Assembly (NCBI GenBank): GCA_017990795.1
Contig: JAGNNG010000100.1
Location: forward strand, 1-6,722
Reading direction: 5' to 3'
Origin: Deltaproteobacteria bacterium
Lineage (GTDB): Bacteria > Myxococcota_A > Polyangia > Palsa-1104 > JAEUJZ01
Length of the DNA stretch: 6,722 nt
The position numbers were made by a program, and so were the translations under genes. Each line of letters starts with the position of its first letter. Within the stretch, counting starts at the first letter, position 1. Shown here piece after piece: positions 1 through 6,392 of this stretch. The notes below the pieces were generated by a model. It saw only the letters and a program-made list of their open reading frames with translations, was not told the DNA's origin and did not search any database.

Positions 1-2765
1 GGAATCGGGGCGGTGGTGATGGTGTAGATCAGCGACCCACCAACCGGCACATCGACCTTGCCACCGATGGAGCCGCTGCCACTCTGCGCCGGGCAAGTAG
101 CTCCGCCTGACGCGGTACAAGTCCAAGCCCCGAGCATCGCCGAGCCGCCCAGCTGATCGGCCAGCGTCGCTCCAGTGACCGGGTTCTGCCCGTAGTTGTT
201 TACGACCACGGTGTACGTGACCGGCTGGCCCGGCGTGGCGTTAGCGCCGTTTAGGTTGTCAGACACCGTCACGGACAGATCCGCCGACGGCACGGTCGCG
301 ACATCCGTGGCGCTGTTGTTGCCCGGATTCGGGTCCGTGTTCTTCACCGCAGTCACGGTGCCGCTGGTCGGCAGGCCGCCAGCAGGGGGCGATGTGGGAG
401 CAGTAATAATCGCCGTGATGGGGTTTGCCGTACCCACCGTCAGCGTCGGATTGTTGCAGGTATAGGTCGACGGAGCGCTGACCACGCAATTCCAGCCGTT
501 GCCTTGTGCGGGCTGCTTGATGACCGCGCCCGGCGGCAGCGCCAGGACAACCTGGGTGCCGTTTACGGTATCGGGTCCGTTGTTAATCACCTGCGCGGTA
601 TAGGTCACGTCCTGACCAGGCTGTACCGACGCTGGGGTGTGCGAGATCTTGATCGACAAGTCAGAGCCGGTCGCAGGCAGCGTAGTGGCTGCGACGGCCT
701 TGCTGTCCGTGGCCGTGTTGTTAAGCAGGTTCGGATCGGTGAAGCCCGCGGGTGGGTTCACCTTGGCGCTGTAGTTAAAGAAGCCCATGGCTGCGGCGGG
801 GACCGGAACCGTGACGGTGTAGACCGCCGAGGCGCCCGCTGGCAGCGAGATCATCGACGTGCCAATCGGTCCAGTGCCGCTTGGTGGGCACGAGCCTCCA
901 GCGGGAGGGCTGCAGGTCCAGTTGACTCCGCCCGCAACGACGCCTGCTGGGAGCGTGTCGGCCAGGTTGATGTTGTTTACCGTCTGACCACCACGGTTGG
1001 TGACGGTGACGGTATAGGTGATGGTGCCGCCCGGCGTGACCGAGCCAGCTTGATTGTCGGTGATGGTCACTGCCAGGTCAGCGTTGCCGCTGGGGCAGGC
1101 TCCGGCTGGGAAGTTACCCGCCAGCGGTAGCGCAGAGGCGTCGGCCCGGCCCACGTTGCCGTCAGTGGCGCCGTTTACTGGGAACTCGGTGACGGCGGTG
1201 GACTTGGTGAGGCCGGACTTGCCGCCGTTGGCCGTGCGCGTGACGGCTCCACCGACGGTGGCGATAAAGCCGCCGCCGCCGCCGCCGCCGGGACCTTCGG
1301 ACTCGTCACTGGTGATCAGCTGATCACCGCCCTTGCCGCCACTGGCACTGATGGAAATGCCGCTTAGGTTGGCAGCGACTACGACGACGGTACCGCCGCC
1401 GCCTGCACCGCCCGCCGCATCATTAAAGGTTCCGGTGGTGTTACCGCCAGCTGCGCCGTCGGCCACAATCTTGCCCGCACCGGAGACCGTTGCTGAAGTT
1501 AGGTAGACCAGGCCACCACCTGCGCCACCGGCACCAGCAGCGCTGTTGTTACCGTCGCCGGCGCCACCTCCACCGCCCAGAAACAGCGCCGTCTGGACAT
1601 TGCGATCAATTGGGCGACCACCTAGACCACCGACCTCGCGGCGACTGTCGCCACCCCAGCCCGCATCTCCCGGATTCTTGGTCAGCGCATCAAGGTTCAT
1701 CGAGCCGAAGGAGTAGCCGCCACGACCGCCACCGCCGTCGGTGGTGAACTTGTTGCCGTTGCTGACATAGCCAGGGTCGAGCTTAAAGGCGTTGGCCCCG
1801 ACGGTGTTGGGGTCCATAACGCCCTGGCCTTTGCGCCACAGCGCGCCATTTGAAGCGTTGGCTCCGCCGCCACCGGCGCTGTTGTGACCGACGCCGCCAC
1901 CACCGCCATTGGCGGGTGCGCCGCGACCATACTTGCCACCGCGAGCGGTATAGATCACGCCGTCGCCAGCGATGCTCTCACCCTTTTCGCCACCGTCGGT
2001 GGACAGGTTCGAGAGGTACTTGTCTGTTCCCGGAGGGCCCAGCGTGTCGTTGTCCACCGCACCGCCGCGGAAGCCCTTGCCCGTGACGTCGATGCTGCCA
2101 GCGATAGCCGTGGTCGTGGTCGCATGGAGGGCGACGACGCCACCTTTAGCGCCGTCCCACGGTGCTGCCGTGACCGAGCCTGCAGCGGCGATGGTCAAAG
2201 TGGTGTACTGCGGAACGCGCACGACCTGGGTCTTGGCGGCAGCGCGATAAGCATTCTTGGTGCCAGTGCCACACGCATCAATCTGCAGCTGGTTGCCCGC
2301 CACGCCGGTGATATTGACAAACTCATAAGTGCCCGCGCCGCTTAGATTAACTACGGTGCCGTAAGCATCGGTATTAGTTGTGTTTATCTCCGCACCTTGC
2401 ATTTGGATGATCATGGCTAGATCACCCGCAGCAATGCCCGGTAAGTCTGCGATATTATTGATGCTTATCGTTTTAGCGCCAATGGCGATATCGGCAGTCA
2501 CGGCGCTATAGCTGTTTAATACCTGATTGGCGGTATTGACCGTAAGTCCGCCGTCTTTGCCAAATACCGCAGCGCTGCGTTGCGCGATCTGCTGCGCGTC
2601 TCCAGCCGAGGAGTTTAGTGGCGCATCAACAGCAGAGCATCCGAGCGCAAACATCAGTCCGGCGGTGAGCGTGCTCTGCCAAGACTTCAGCCACTTGGAT
2701 TCCAAAGTGCCCGAATTTCGGGGGGATTTTGCGTTCCTCGATAGTGCGGCGGAGCTTTTCTTCAT
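1..2765 (-). CDS. Large Gly-rich DUF11-repeat surface lipoprotein, N-terminal part
   Basis: Minus-strand frame open for 921 codons from ATG at 2765 to the left edge, so the C-terminus is missing. The ATG follows a good Shine-Dalgarno (GAGGAAG, 2770-2776). Residues 1-43 form a signal peptide with a long basic n-region, hydrophobic TAGLMFALG and Cys43, a plausible but non-canonical lipobox (ALGC, Ala at -3). A TTG at residue 21 would give a more usual signal length but has a weak ribosome site. Residues 104-125 hold a GDLAMIIQMQGA motif seen in secreted myxobacterial and Bacteroidetes proteins. Residues about 224-510 are very Gly-rich (GGGGGVG, GGAGGAGGG and a run of seven Gly). DUF11 (TIGR01451-type) repeats start at residues 562, 701 and 828, each opening with (A/S)DL and containing TYT and a Trp-x-Cys near a second Cys; the third is cut by the window edge. 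DUF11 repeats are Ig-like beta-sandwiches common in adhesins and stalk-like surface proteins. Surface location is well supported; ligand and role are unknown. Confidence 0.88.
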   Translation of the reverse strand, partial: MKKSSAALSRNAKSPRNSGTLESKWLKSWQSTLTAGLMFALGCSAVDAPLNSSAGDAQQIAQRSAAVFGKDGGLTVNTANQVLNSYSAVTADIAIGAKTISINNIADLPGIAAGDLAMIIQMQGAEINTTNTDAYGTVVNLSGAGTYEFVNITGVAGNQLQIDACGTGTKNAYRAAAKTQVVRVPQYTTLTIAAAGSVTAAPWDGAKGGVVALHATTTTAIAGSIDVTGKGFRGGAVDNDTLGPPGTDKYLSNLSTDGGEKGESIAGDGVIYTARGGKYGRGAPANGGGGGVGHNSAGGGGANASNGALWRKGQGVMDPNTVGANAFKLDPGYVSNGNKFTTDGGGGRGGYSFGSMNLDALTKNPGDAGWGGDSRREVGGLGGRPIDRNVQTALFLGGGGGAGDGNNSAAGAGGAGGGLVYLTSATVSGAGKIVADGAAGGNTTGTFNDAAGGAGGGGTVVVVAANLSGISISASGGKGGDQLITSDESEGPGGGGGGGFIATVGGAVTRTANGGKSGLTKSTAVTEFPVNGATDGNVGRADASALPLAGNFPAGACPSGNADLAVTITDNQAGSVTPGGTITYTVTVTNRGGQTVNNINLADTLPAGVVAGGVNWTCSPPAGGSCPPSGTGPIGTSMISLPAGASAVYTVTVPVPAAAMGFFNYSAKVNPPAGFTDPNLLNNTATDSKAVAATTLPATGSDLSIKISHTPASVQPGQDVTYTAQVINNGPDTVNGTQVVLALPPGAVIKQPAQGNGWNCVVSAPSTYTCNNPTLTVGTANPITAIITAPTSPPAGGLPTSGTVTAVKNTDPNPGNNSATDVATVPSADLSVTVSDNLNGANATPGQPVTYTVVVNNYGQNPVTGATLADQLGGSAMLGAWTCTASGGATCPAQSGSGSIGGKVDVPVGGSLIYTITTAPI
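1269..1289. repeat. (GCC)7 trinucleotide microsatellite encoding Gly7
   Basis: Seven perfect GCC units on the plus strand read as seven identical GGC glycine codons (residues 493-499) in the minus-strand DUF11 protein. Slippage here would change the number of glycines without shifting the frame, so it could vary linker length but not switch the gene off. Confidence 0.85.
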
Positions 2766-2769
2766 GAAT

Positions 2770-2776
2770 CTTCCTC
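2770..2776 (-). promoter_or_regulatory. Ribosome binding site of the DUF11 lipoprotein gene
   Basis: Minus-strand GAGGAAG, with GAGG centred about 7 nt before the ATG at 2765. It decides in favour of this ATG over the downstream in-frame TTG at 2705, which has only a weak purine stretch before it. Confidence 0.7.
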
Positions 2777-2786
2777 GCTAAGTGCG

Positions 2787-2806
2787 ATCTGCGCTTTTGC
2801 GCAGAT
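2787..2806 (-). promoter_or_regulatory. Perfect 8-bp leader hairpin
   Basis: Arms ATCTGCGC (2787-2794) and GCGCAGAT (2799-2806) around a 4-base T/A loop make a perfect inverted repeat. On the minus strand it lies 21 nt before the start codon and about 10 nt before the Shine-Dalgarno, so it is probably in the 5' untranslated leader. It could be an operator, an mRNA-stabilising stem or an access-control hairpin. There is no U-run after it in the gene's direction, so it does not look like an attenuator. The structure is seen; the role is inferred. Confidence 0.5.
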
Positions 2807-3133
2807 TGTATGTTAGTGTCGTATTAGTTATGTGTGTGACTATGCGGCATTAATGATGGTAGCTTTTGTGCGGATAATGTTCACCTGAAAATCGATACGT
2901 TTTCAAAGATTCGCTGTGCATTTATCGGTTTGAGTAGATGTAGGTTTTGGCCAACGATCGCGGCAATGTCGGAGTGACTGCGCCATCAGAGCCGCCGCGG
3001 CCACTCGGCGGGTCAGCAGCGAGTAGGCGGTTGCGCCGACCAAGTAGAGTGGGGATAATCAGGGGCTTGCGTAGTGCTTGGGGGCACTGGTAGGGGCCGC
3101 GATAGGGCTTGCAGATCGGGCGGTGCTGACGTC

Positions 3134-3137
3134 GGAG
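3134..3137 (+). promoter_or_regulatory. Ribosome binding site (GGAG) for the 3142 GTG start
   Basis: GGAG, 4 nt before GTG 3142 and directly after an in-frame TGA at 3127-3129, so 3142 is the most upstream start the frame allows. An in-frame ATG lies at 3217 without a comparable ribosome site. Confidence 0.5.
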
Positions 3138-3141
3138 AAAC

Positions 3142-4593
3142 GTGCAGGACGCTAGCGCCCAGGCCTTCCGGGATTGCGAAGAAGTGGTGTCTGTTTTGGG
3201 AAAAGCTCGCCACCAGATGACCAGCGTGCCAGCCGTGTTCGTCTTGGGCGATGCGGTGCCGCTGCTTTTGCGCTCGCTGGCCGCCACGGCGACCGAGCTT
3301 GCGCAAGGCGCGCTGTGGGTCACTCGGCAGCAGCAGTCGTATGTGCTGTCGTCGGCGGGCTCGGTTTGTAGTGAGACGCTGCTGGGGCTTGTGGCGCTGC
3401 ACAGTCCGACGGCGTTGTCGCAGCTGCAGCTGGACTTGGCGCTGCGGGTGGCGCGTCGTCGCGGGCTGTCGCGGCTGGTGGTCCTGCTGATTGCGCAGTC
3501 GCCGAGCGTGCCCGGCGTGGATTTGCAGCATGCGCTGATATCGCCGCCGCGCGTGATGCGCAGTGCCCTCGAGCTGCAAACAGATGTCACTCACATGCGT
3601 GACGAGGTGCTGGGCAAGCTGGCGCGGCACGGCTTTGACACCGCTGGGTGCTTGGTCCTGCAGGCGTCGCTAGAGACACCGCCGCCTGTGGCTGCCGAGC
3701 TTGCGACCCCCGCAGGAGAGTGTGCGCAGGGATCGTCGCCGCTACTTAGTAGTCAGTCTTTGGATGAGCTGTTTGTCGCGCTGCAGCTGAGCGAAGCCGC
3801 CGCCGCGCGCCCAAGCGCTGATAGCAGCTGGCGCGAGCTTGATGCACTGCTGGGAGCGATTGAGAAGACCGGGGTGCCGTTTACGCCGCTGGCCTGCGCC
3901 TCGCATGCGCAGCTGGCGGCGATGACCACCAGTGCTGGCGGTACGAACCTGGGGGCGCTGGGTACGGCGCTGGATGTGCTGCCTTATCTGGAAGCGGGCG
4001 ATCGCTGGCCCACCTGTCCGCGCTGCCGAAAGCTGATGGAGATTCCGCTGCAAGTCGATCCAAGTGATGCCGGCATCTTGGAGCTTGGCTTGTTTGTGGC
4101 GTTTGCATGCTGCACAGAGAGCGACTCTCCGCAGACGCTGGTGCGCTACTATTCGCAGCCGCTTTCGAGCAAGCGAATCCCTGCGACAGCGGGGCTCCCG
4201 ACCTCATGGAGCAATGCCCCACGCAGCGCGAGCTACCTGATTCCGCAAGGGCGGTTTCTTCGTATGCCCGGTTTTGCGCGGCAGCCGGAAGCGGTGCAGC
4301 AGGTCTTTGGCAAAGCGAAGCTGCAGAAGCACAGCGCCACGCTGGCCGAGATGATTGCGCAGTGCTACTGCCCAGGAGCGCTGCTTCAATGCAGCGCAGC
4401 GTGGATGGGTGGCGCTACAGAGGCGCCCTCCTGTCCGCACTGTATGGAAGCGCAGACGCTGCTGTTCTCTGCCGTGCTGCGCAGTCAGGACCCATGGCTG
4501 TTTCAGCTGTGGATGTGCCCGTGCTCGCCAGTTAGCGCGCAGCTGACATGGGTTCCACGACCTGCGGCTGCGCCATCGACTCTGTTGCGATGA
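3142..4593 (+). CDS. Hypothetical protein with two Cys-cluster (PDCD2/DUF1963-like) halves
   Basis: A 483-aa soluble protein with no signal peptide or membrane segment, starting at GTG after GGAG. I do not recognise the first ~170 residues, which look mostly helical (LQLDLALRVARRRGLSRLVV). A low-complexity Ala/Ser/Pro stretch (about 185-230) follows. The C-terminal part has two similar units. Unit 1: Trp-Pro-x-C292-P-x-C295, then LMEIPLQVD, a short loop, LFVAFAC323-C324 and LVRYY. Unit 2: C431-P-x-C434, then a hydrophobic strand, WLFQLWMC459-P-C461 and AQLTW. CPxC, then an (L/F)xxQ-type strand, then LxxFxC is the arrangement of zinc-binding PDCD2 and some bacterial DUF1963/YwqG-like proteins, so two Cys4 zinc sites from a duplication are likely. 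Family assignment is by pattern only, and the molecular role is unknown. The gene stands alone; its TGA overlaps the ATG of the oxidase remnant. Long antisense frames opposite it are GC-rich codon shadows. Confidence 0.72.
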   Translation: MQDASAQAFRDCEEVVSVLGKARHQMTSVPAVFVLGDAVPLLLRSLAATATELAQGALWVTRQQQSYVLSSAGSVCSETLLGLVALHSPTALSQLQLDLALRVARRRGLSRLVVLLIAQSPSVPGVDLQHALISPPRVMRSALELQTDVTHMRDEVLGKLARHGFDTAGCLVLQASLETPPPVAAELATPAGECAQGSSPLLSSQSLDELFVALQLSEAAAARPSADSSWRELDALLGAIEKTGVPFTPLACASHAQLAAMTTSAGGTNLGALGTALDVLPYLEAGDRWPTCPRCRKLMEIPLQVDPSDAGILELGLFVAFACCTESDSPQTLVRYYSQPLSSKRIPATAGLPTSWSNAPRSASYLIPQGRFLRMPGFARQPEAVQQVFGKAKLQKHSATLAEMIAQCYCPGALLQCSAAWMGGATEAPSCPHCMEAQTLLFSAVLRSQDPWLFQLWMCPCSPVSAQLTWVPRPAAAPSTLLR

Positions 4594-4703
4594 ACCGACG
4601 TGACTGGGAGCTGCACTTTGGTGCCATCTGGCCGCTCTTTGACGGAGCAAAGTCCTACTTCGATCCCGACAACATCCTGACCCCAGGACAAGGAATCTTC
4701 TAA
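4590..4703 (+). pseudogene. C-terminal remnant of an FAD-linked (cytokinin-dehydrogenase-like) oxidase
   Basis: A 37-codon frame from ATG 4590, overlapping the upstream TGA as ATGA, to TAA 4701-4703. It reads DWELHFGAIWPLF, then K-x-x-F-D-P-D-N-I-L-T-P-G-Q-G-I-F. W-x-x-HFG-x-x-W-x-x-F ... K-x-x-(F/Y)DP-x-x-(I/L)L-x-PGQ-x-IF is the hallmark end of cytokinin dehydrogenases and related FAD_binding_4 oxidases, which are normally around 450-550 aa. The flavin domain and nearly all the substrate domain are missing. The frame is closed upstream by TAG at 4533, and codons 4536-4589 do not resemble the family, so similarity starts almost exactly at the stop of the preceding gene. No Shine-Dalgarno precedes the ATG; translation would need coupling to the upstream stop. 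Most likely the residue of a deletion that removed the rest of the oxidase gene. A real small peptide is possible but less likely. Confidence 0.65.
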
Positions 4704-4730
4704 GCTCCTGAAAGCGAAAGGGAACTTCGG

Positions 4731-4798
4731 TTCGCGCAGGCGGTGACCGCTGCTCCCTCGGTGGATCTGCTACGATCCATGCGGCCCGCCTGCGCGAA
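4731..4798. repeat. 68-bp element bounded by 13-bp perfect inverted repeats
   Basis: Left arm TTCGCGCAGGCGG (4731-4743) is the exact reverse complement of the right arm at 4786-4798, with 42 nt between. Inside, CCGC (4747-4750) can pair with GCGG (4781-4784) and GGATC (4763-4767) with GATCC (4774-4778), giving a long, nearly co-linear stem. No T-run follows on either side, so it is a poor intrinsic terminator. It lies in the leader of the propeller lipoprotein gene, just after the oxidase remnant. It could be a REP/MITE-like palindromic unit, a regulator-binding dyad or a structured 5' leader. Confidence 0.6.
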
Positions 4799-4832
4799 GT
4801 CTTGTCCATGCAGGGGCGCCTGTGAATGAAAA

Positions 4833-4837
4833 GGGAG
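4833..4837 (+). promoter_or_regulatory. Ribosome binding site (GGGAG) deciding the 4844 start
   Basis: GGGAG lies 6 nt before ATG 4844, an ideal spacing. The in-frame ATG at 4826 has only AGGGG about 9 nt upstream (4812-4816). The downstream start also gives a more usual signal peptide, so 4844 is preferred. Confidence 0.55.
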
Positions 4838-4843
4838 TGCCCG

Positions 4844-6319
4844 ATGCCTGCGATGCTGCGTTCCTATTACCGGTCGGTGTTTACGTTTACCTTGTGCGTA
4901 TTTGGGGCGTGTAACTTTGGCACGCAAGCGTCTTCTGATCTGGCAAACCCAGCGGAGGACATGGCGTCTCCGCTGGACTCTGCGGGTGCTCCGGACCTAG
5001 CGGGAGCTGGCTCGCTGCTGCTGTTTACCGTGACGCCGCGCTTGGCGCCAAGCAGCGGCGGTGTAAAGGCCACCATCTTTGGTCAGGGCTTTGTTGCTGG
5101 AGCCAGCCTCAAAGTAGAAGTAAATGGGGTGCCTGCCACGCAAGTGACGGTGGATTCCCCAGGCCAGCTGACCGTGACGCTGCCCGCGCTGCCCGGAGTC
5201 GTTGGTGCGGTGCCGGTCAAAGTGACCAATGGAAATGGCGCAGCGGCTACCTTGCTGGGACCGGAGCTGTTCACAGTCTTCTTGAGCAACGTTAGCTATG
5301 CGGCTGCGACCTCCTTTGCGGTCGGCGTAGGTCCGCGCAGCGTGGTCGCAACAGACTTTGACGGCGATCAAAAGATCGATCTGGCAGTGGCCTGTGCCGA
5401 TGGCAACCGGGTCGGAGTCATGCTGGGTCAAGGCAATGGCAGCTTTGGGGTTCCCAAGTACACGACGGTGGGCACCTATCCGTTCACCGTCGCGTCAGCG
5501 GACTTTGATGGCAATGGCAAGCCGGACCTGGTGACTAGCAACCAAGGCAGTAACAATGTCAGCGTGCTGTTTAACTACGCAGCTGACTTGTTTGGCACCA
5601 GCAAAACTTTTGCGGTGGGCAGCAAGCCGCAGGGCATCGCGCTGGGTGATGTAAATGAAGATGGCAAGCCCGATGTAGTGATTGGGAATTATGGCTCTAG
5701 CAGCTATACGCTGCTGACAAACCAGGGGCAGACCAACTTTGGTAGTGCCACCAGCGCGCTGACTGCGGCTCCGTATGCGATGTTGCTGGAGGACGTGACG
5801 GCGGACACCCATGTTGATCTGTGCTCGGTCAGCGATGTGACCGGCTCCTTTTATTATGGGCAAGGGAATGGGACTGGCAGCTTTGTGATGGCGACAGCGG
5901 TACCCGTGGGCGCAGGTCCCTATGCAGCGGTGTATACAGACCTGAACCTGGATGGCTACCCAGAGATCATTGCCGCCAATCCGGCTGCCAATAAGCTGTC
6001 GCTGCAGCAGGGACAAAACGGCACCGTCTTTTCCGGCCCAACGGATATTGCAGTCGGTATGCGGCCAGAGCACCTGGCGACAGCAGACCTAGATGGTGAT
6101 CGCTATCCTGACCTGGTCGTTGCCAACTACAACAGTAATACGGTGACGATTCTGTATGGCAAAGGGGACACTACCTTTGGTCGTATCCAAACGGTTGCGG
6201 TGGGCACGAATCCAAACTGGGTCACGATCGCGGATGTGAACGGTGATAAGCGACTGGATATCGTCGCTGCGAACTACAAAGGGGACTCGGTTAGTGTCCT
6301 CCTAAATAGCTCCCAATAG
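4844..6319 (+). CDS. IPT/TIG + seven-bladed FG-GAP/VCBS beta-propeller lipoprotein
   Basis: 491 aa from ATG 4844 (497 if ATG 4826 is used). Residues 1-23 are a signal peptide with Arg residues, a hydrophobic FTFTLCVFGA core and a likely lipidated Cys23; the lipobox FGAC is atypical at -3. Residues 24-57 are a flexible Asp/Ala/Leu/Pro linker of the kind common in myxobacterial lipoproteins. Residues 58-145 are an IPT/TIG Ig-like domain (FTVTPRLAPSSGG, IFGQGF, VPVKVTNGNG). From about 150 to the end are seven FG-GAP/VCBS repeats with integrin-like calcium motifs starting at Asp171, 220, 269, 317, 366, 415 and 464, e.g. DFDGDQKID, DFDGNGKPD, DLDGDRYPD. The period is 49 residues (48 once). Repeat 4 (DVTADTHVD) lacks the central Asp/Gly ligands. 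An extra N-terminal strand (ATSFAV) and the missing last strand of repeat 7 suggest a velcro-closed seven-bladed propeller. Probably exported and membrane-anchored, binding a protein or glycan; the partner is unknown. Appears to be transcribed alone. Confidence 0.9.
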   Translation: MPAMLRSYYRSVFTFTLCVFGACNFGTQASSDLANPAEDMASPLDSAGAPDLAGAGSLLLFTVTPRLAPSSGGVKATIFGQGFVAGASLKVEVNGVPATQVTVDSPGQLTVTLPALPGVVGAVPVKVTNGNGAAATLLGPELFTVFLSNVSYAAATSFAVGVGPRSVVATDFDGDQKIDLAVACADGNRVGVMLGQGNGSFGVPKYTTVGTYPFTVASADFDGNGKPDLVTSNQGSNNVSVLFNYAADLFGTSKTFAVGSKPQGIALGDVNEDGKPDVVIGNYGSSSYTLLTNQGQTNFGSATSALTAAPYAMLLEDVTADTHVDLCSVSDVTGSFYYGQGNGTGSFVMATAVPVGAGPYAAVYTDLNLDGYPEIIAANPAANKLSLQQGQNGTVFSGPTDIAVGMRPEHLATADLDGDRYPDLVVANYNSNTVTILYGKGDTTFGRIQTVAVGTNPNWVTIADVNGDKRLDIVAANYKGDSVSVLLNSSQ

Positions 6320-6331
6320 GCTCCCATAATG

Positions 6332-6351
6332 TTCCGGGCTACCGCTCGGAA
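6332..6351. terminator. Hairpin between convergent genes, possible bidirectional terminator
   Basis: TTCCGGGC (6332-6339) pairs with GCTCGGAA (6344-6351) through a TACC loop: 8 bp including one G-T/G-U pair. It starts 12 nt after the propeller stop codon and lies about 40 nt beyond the stop of the opposing transporter gene. Neither strand has a clear U-run after it. A pyrimidine-rich, G-poor stretch at about 6365-6400 on the plus strand could instead help Rho-dependent ending. Position favours termination; the sequence alone is weak. Confidence 0.4.
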
Positions 6352-6392
6352 TCCGCTCTGTAAAGTCTCCCTTGTTCTCCTTCTGCTTTCTC

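Larger units (their letters stand above)
2766..3141. other. Divergent intergenic region
   Basis: Gene-free stretch between the minus-strand lipoprotein gene and the plus-strand Cys-cluster gene, expected to hold both promoters. Positions about 2807-2930 are visibly more AT-rich than the flanks, which suits promoter DNA, but I find no well-spaced -35/-10 pair on either strand. A minus-strand TTGAAA at about 2898-2903 has no good -10 at 16-18 nt. Positions 2930-3140 return to coding-like GC content, but every plus-strand frame is interrupted. On the minus strand a short frame ending at TGA 2903-2905 reads GATAYSLLTRRVAAAALMAQ in part; it has no convincing start or ribosome site and may be a decayed fragment or chance. 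Confidence 0.5.

Noticed and set aside
504..1130. 208-aa plus-strand frame within the DUF11 gene
   Set aside because: Antisense shadow of clear DUF11 repeats; Arg/Gly-rich composition without motifs.
2814..2831. Minus-strand TAATACGAC followed by ACTAACATA, resembling the start of a T7-type phage promoter
   Set aside because: Only the first nine bases agree with the T7 consensus and the essential downstream part differs; there are no phage genes nearby.
2922..3630. Two long minus-strand frames (222 and 205 aa) opposite the start of the 483-aa gene
   Set aside because: Composition is Arg/Gln/Ser/Thr-rich with no recognisable motif, and they lie antisense to a better coding frame with a ribosome site and Cys motifs. 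They are GC-rich shadow frames.
4204..4809. 201-aa minus-strand frame across the 483-aa gene end, the oxidase remnant and the inverted repeat
   Set aside because: Arg/Gln-rich low-information sequence antisense to two better-supported frames; no family features.
5495..6073. 192-aa minus-strand frame within the propeller gene
   Set aside because: Antisense shadow of regular FG-GAP repeats on the plus strand.
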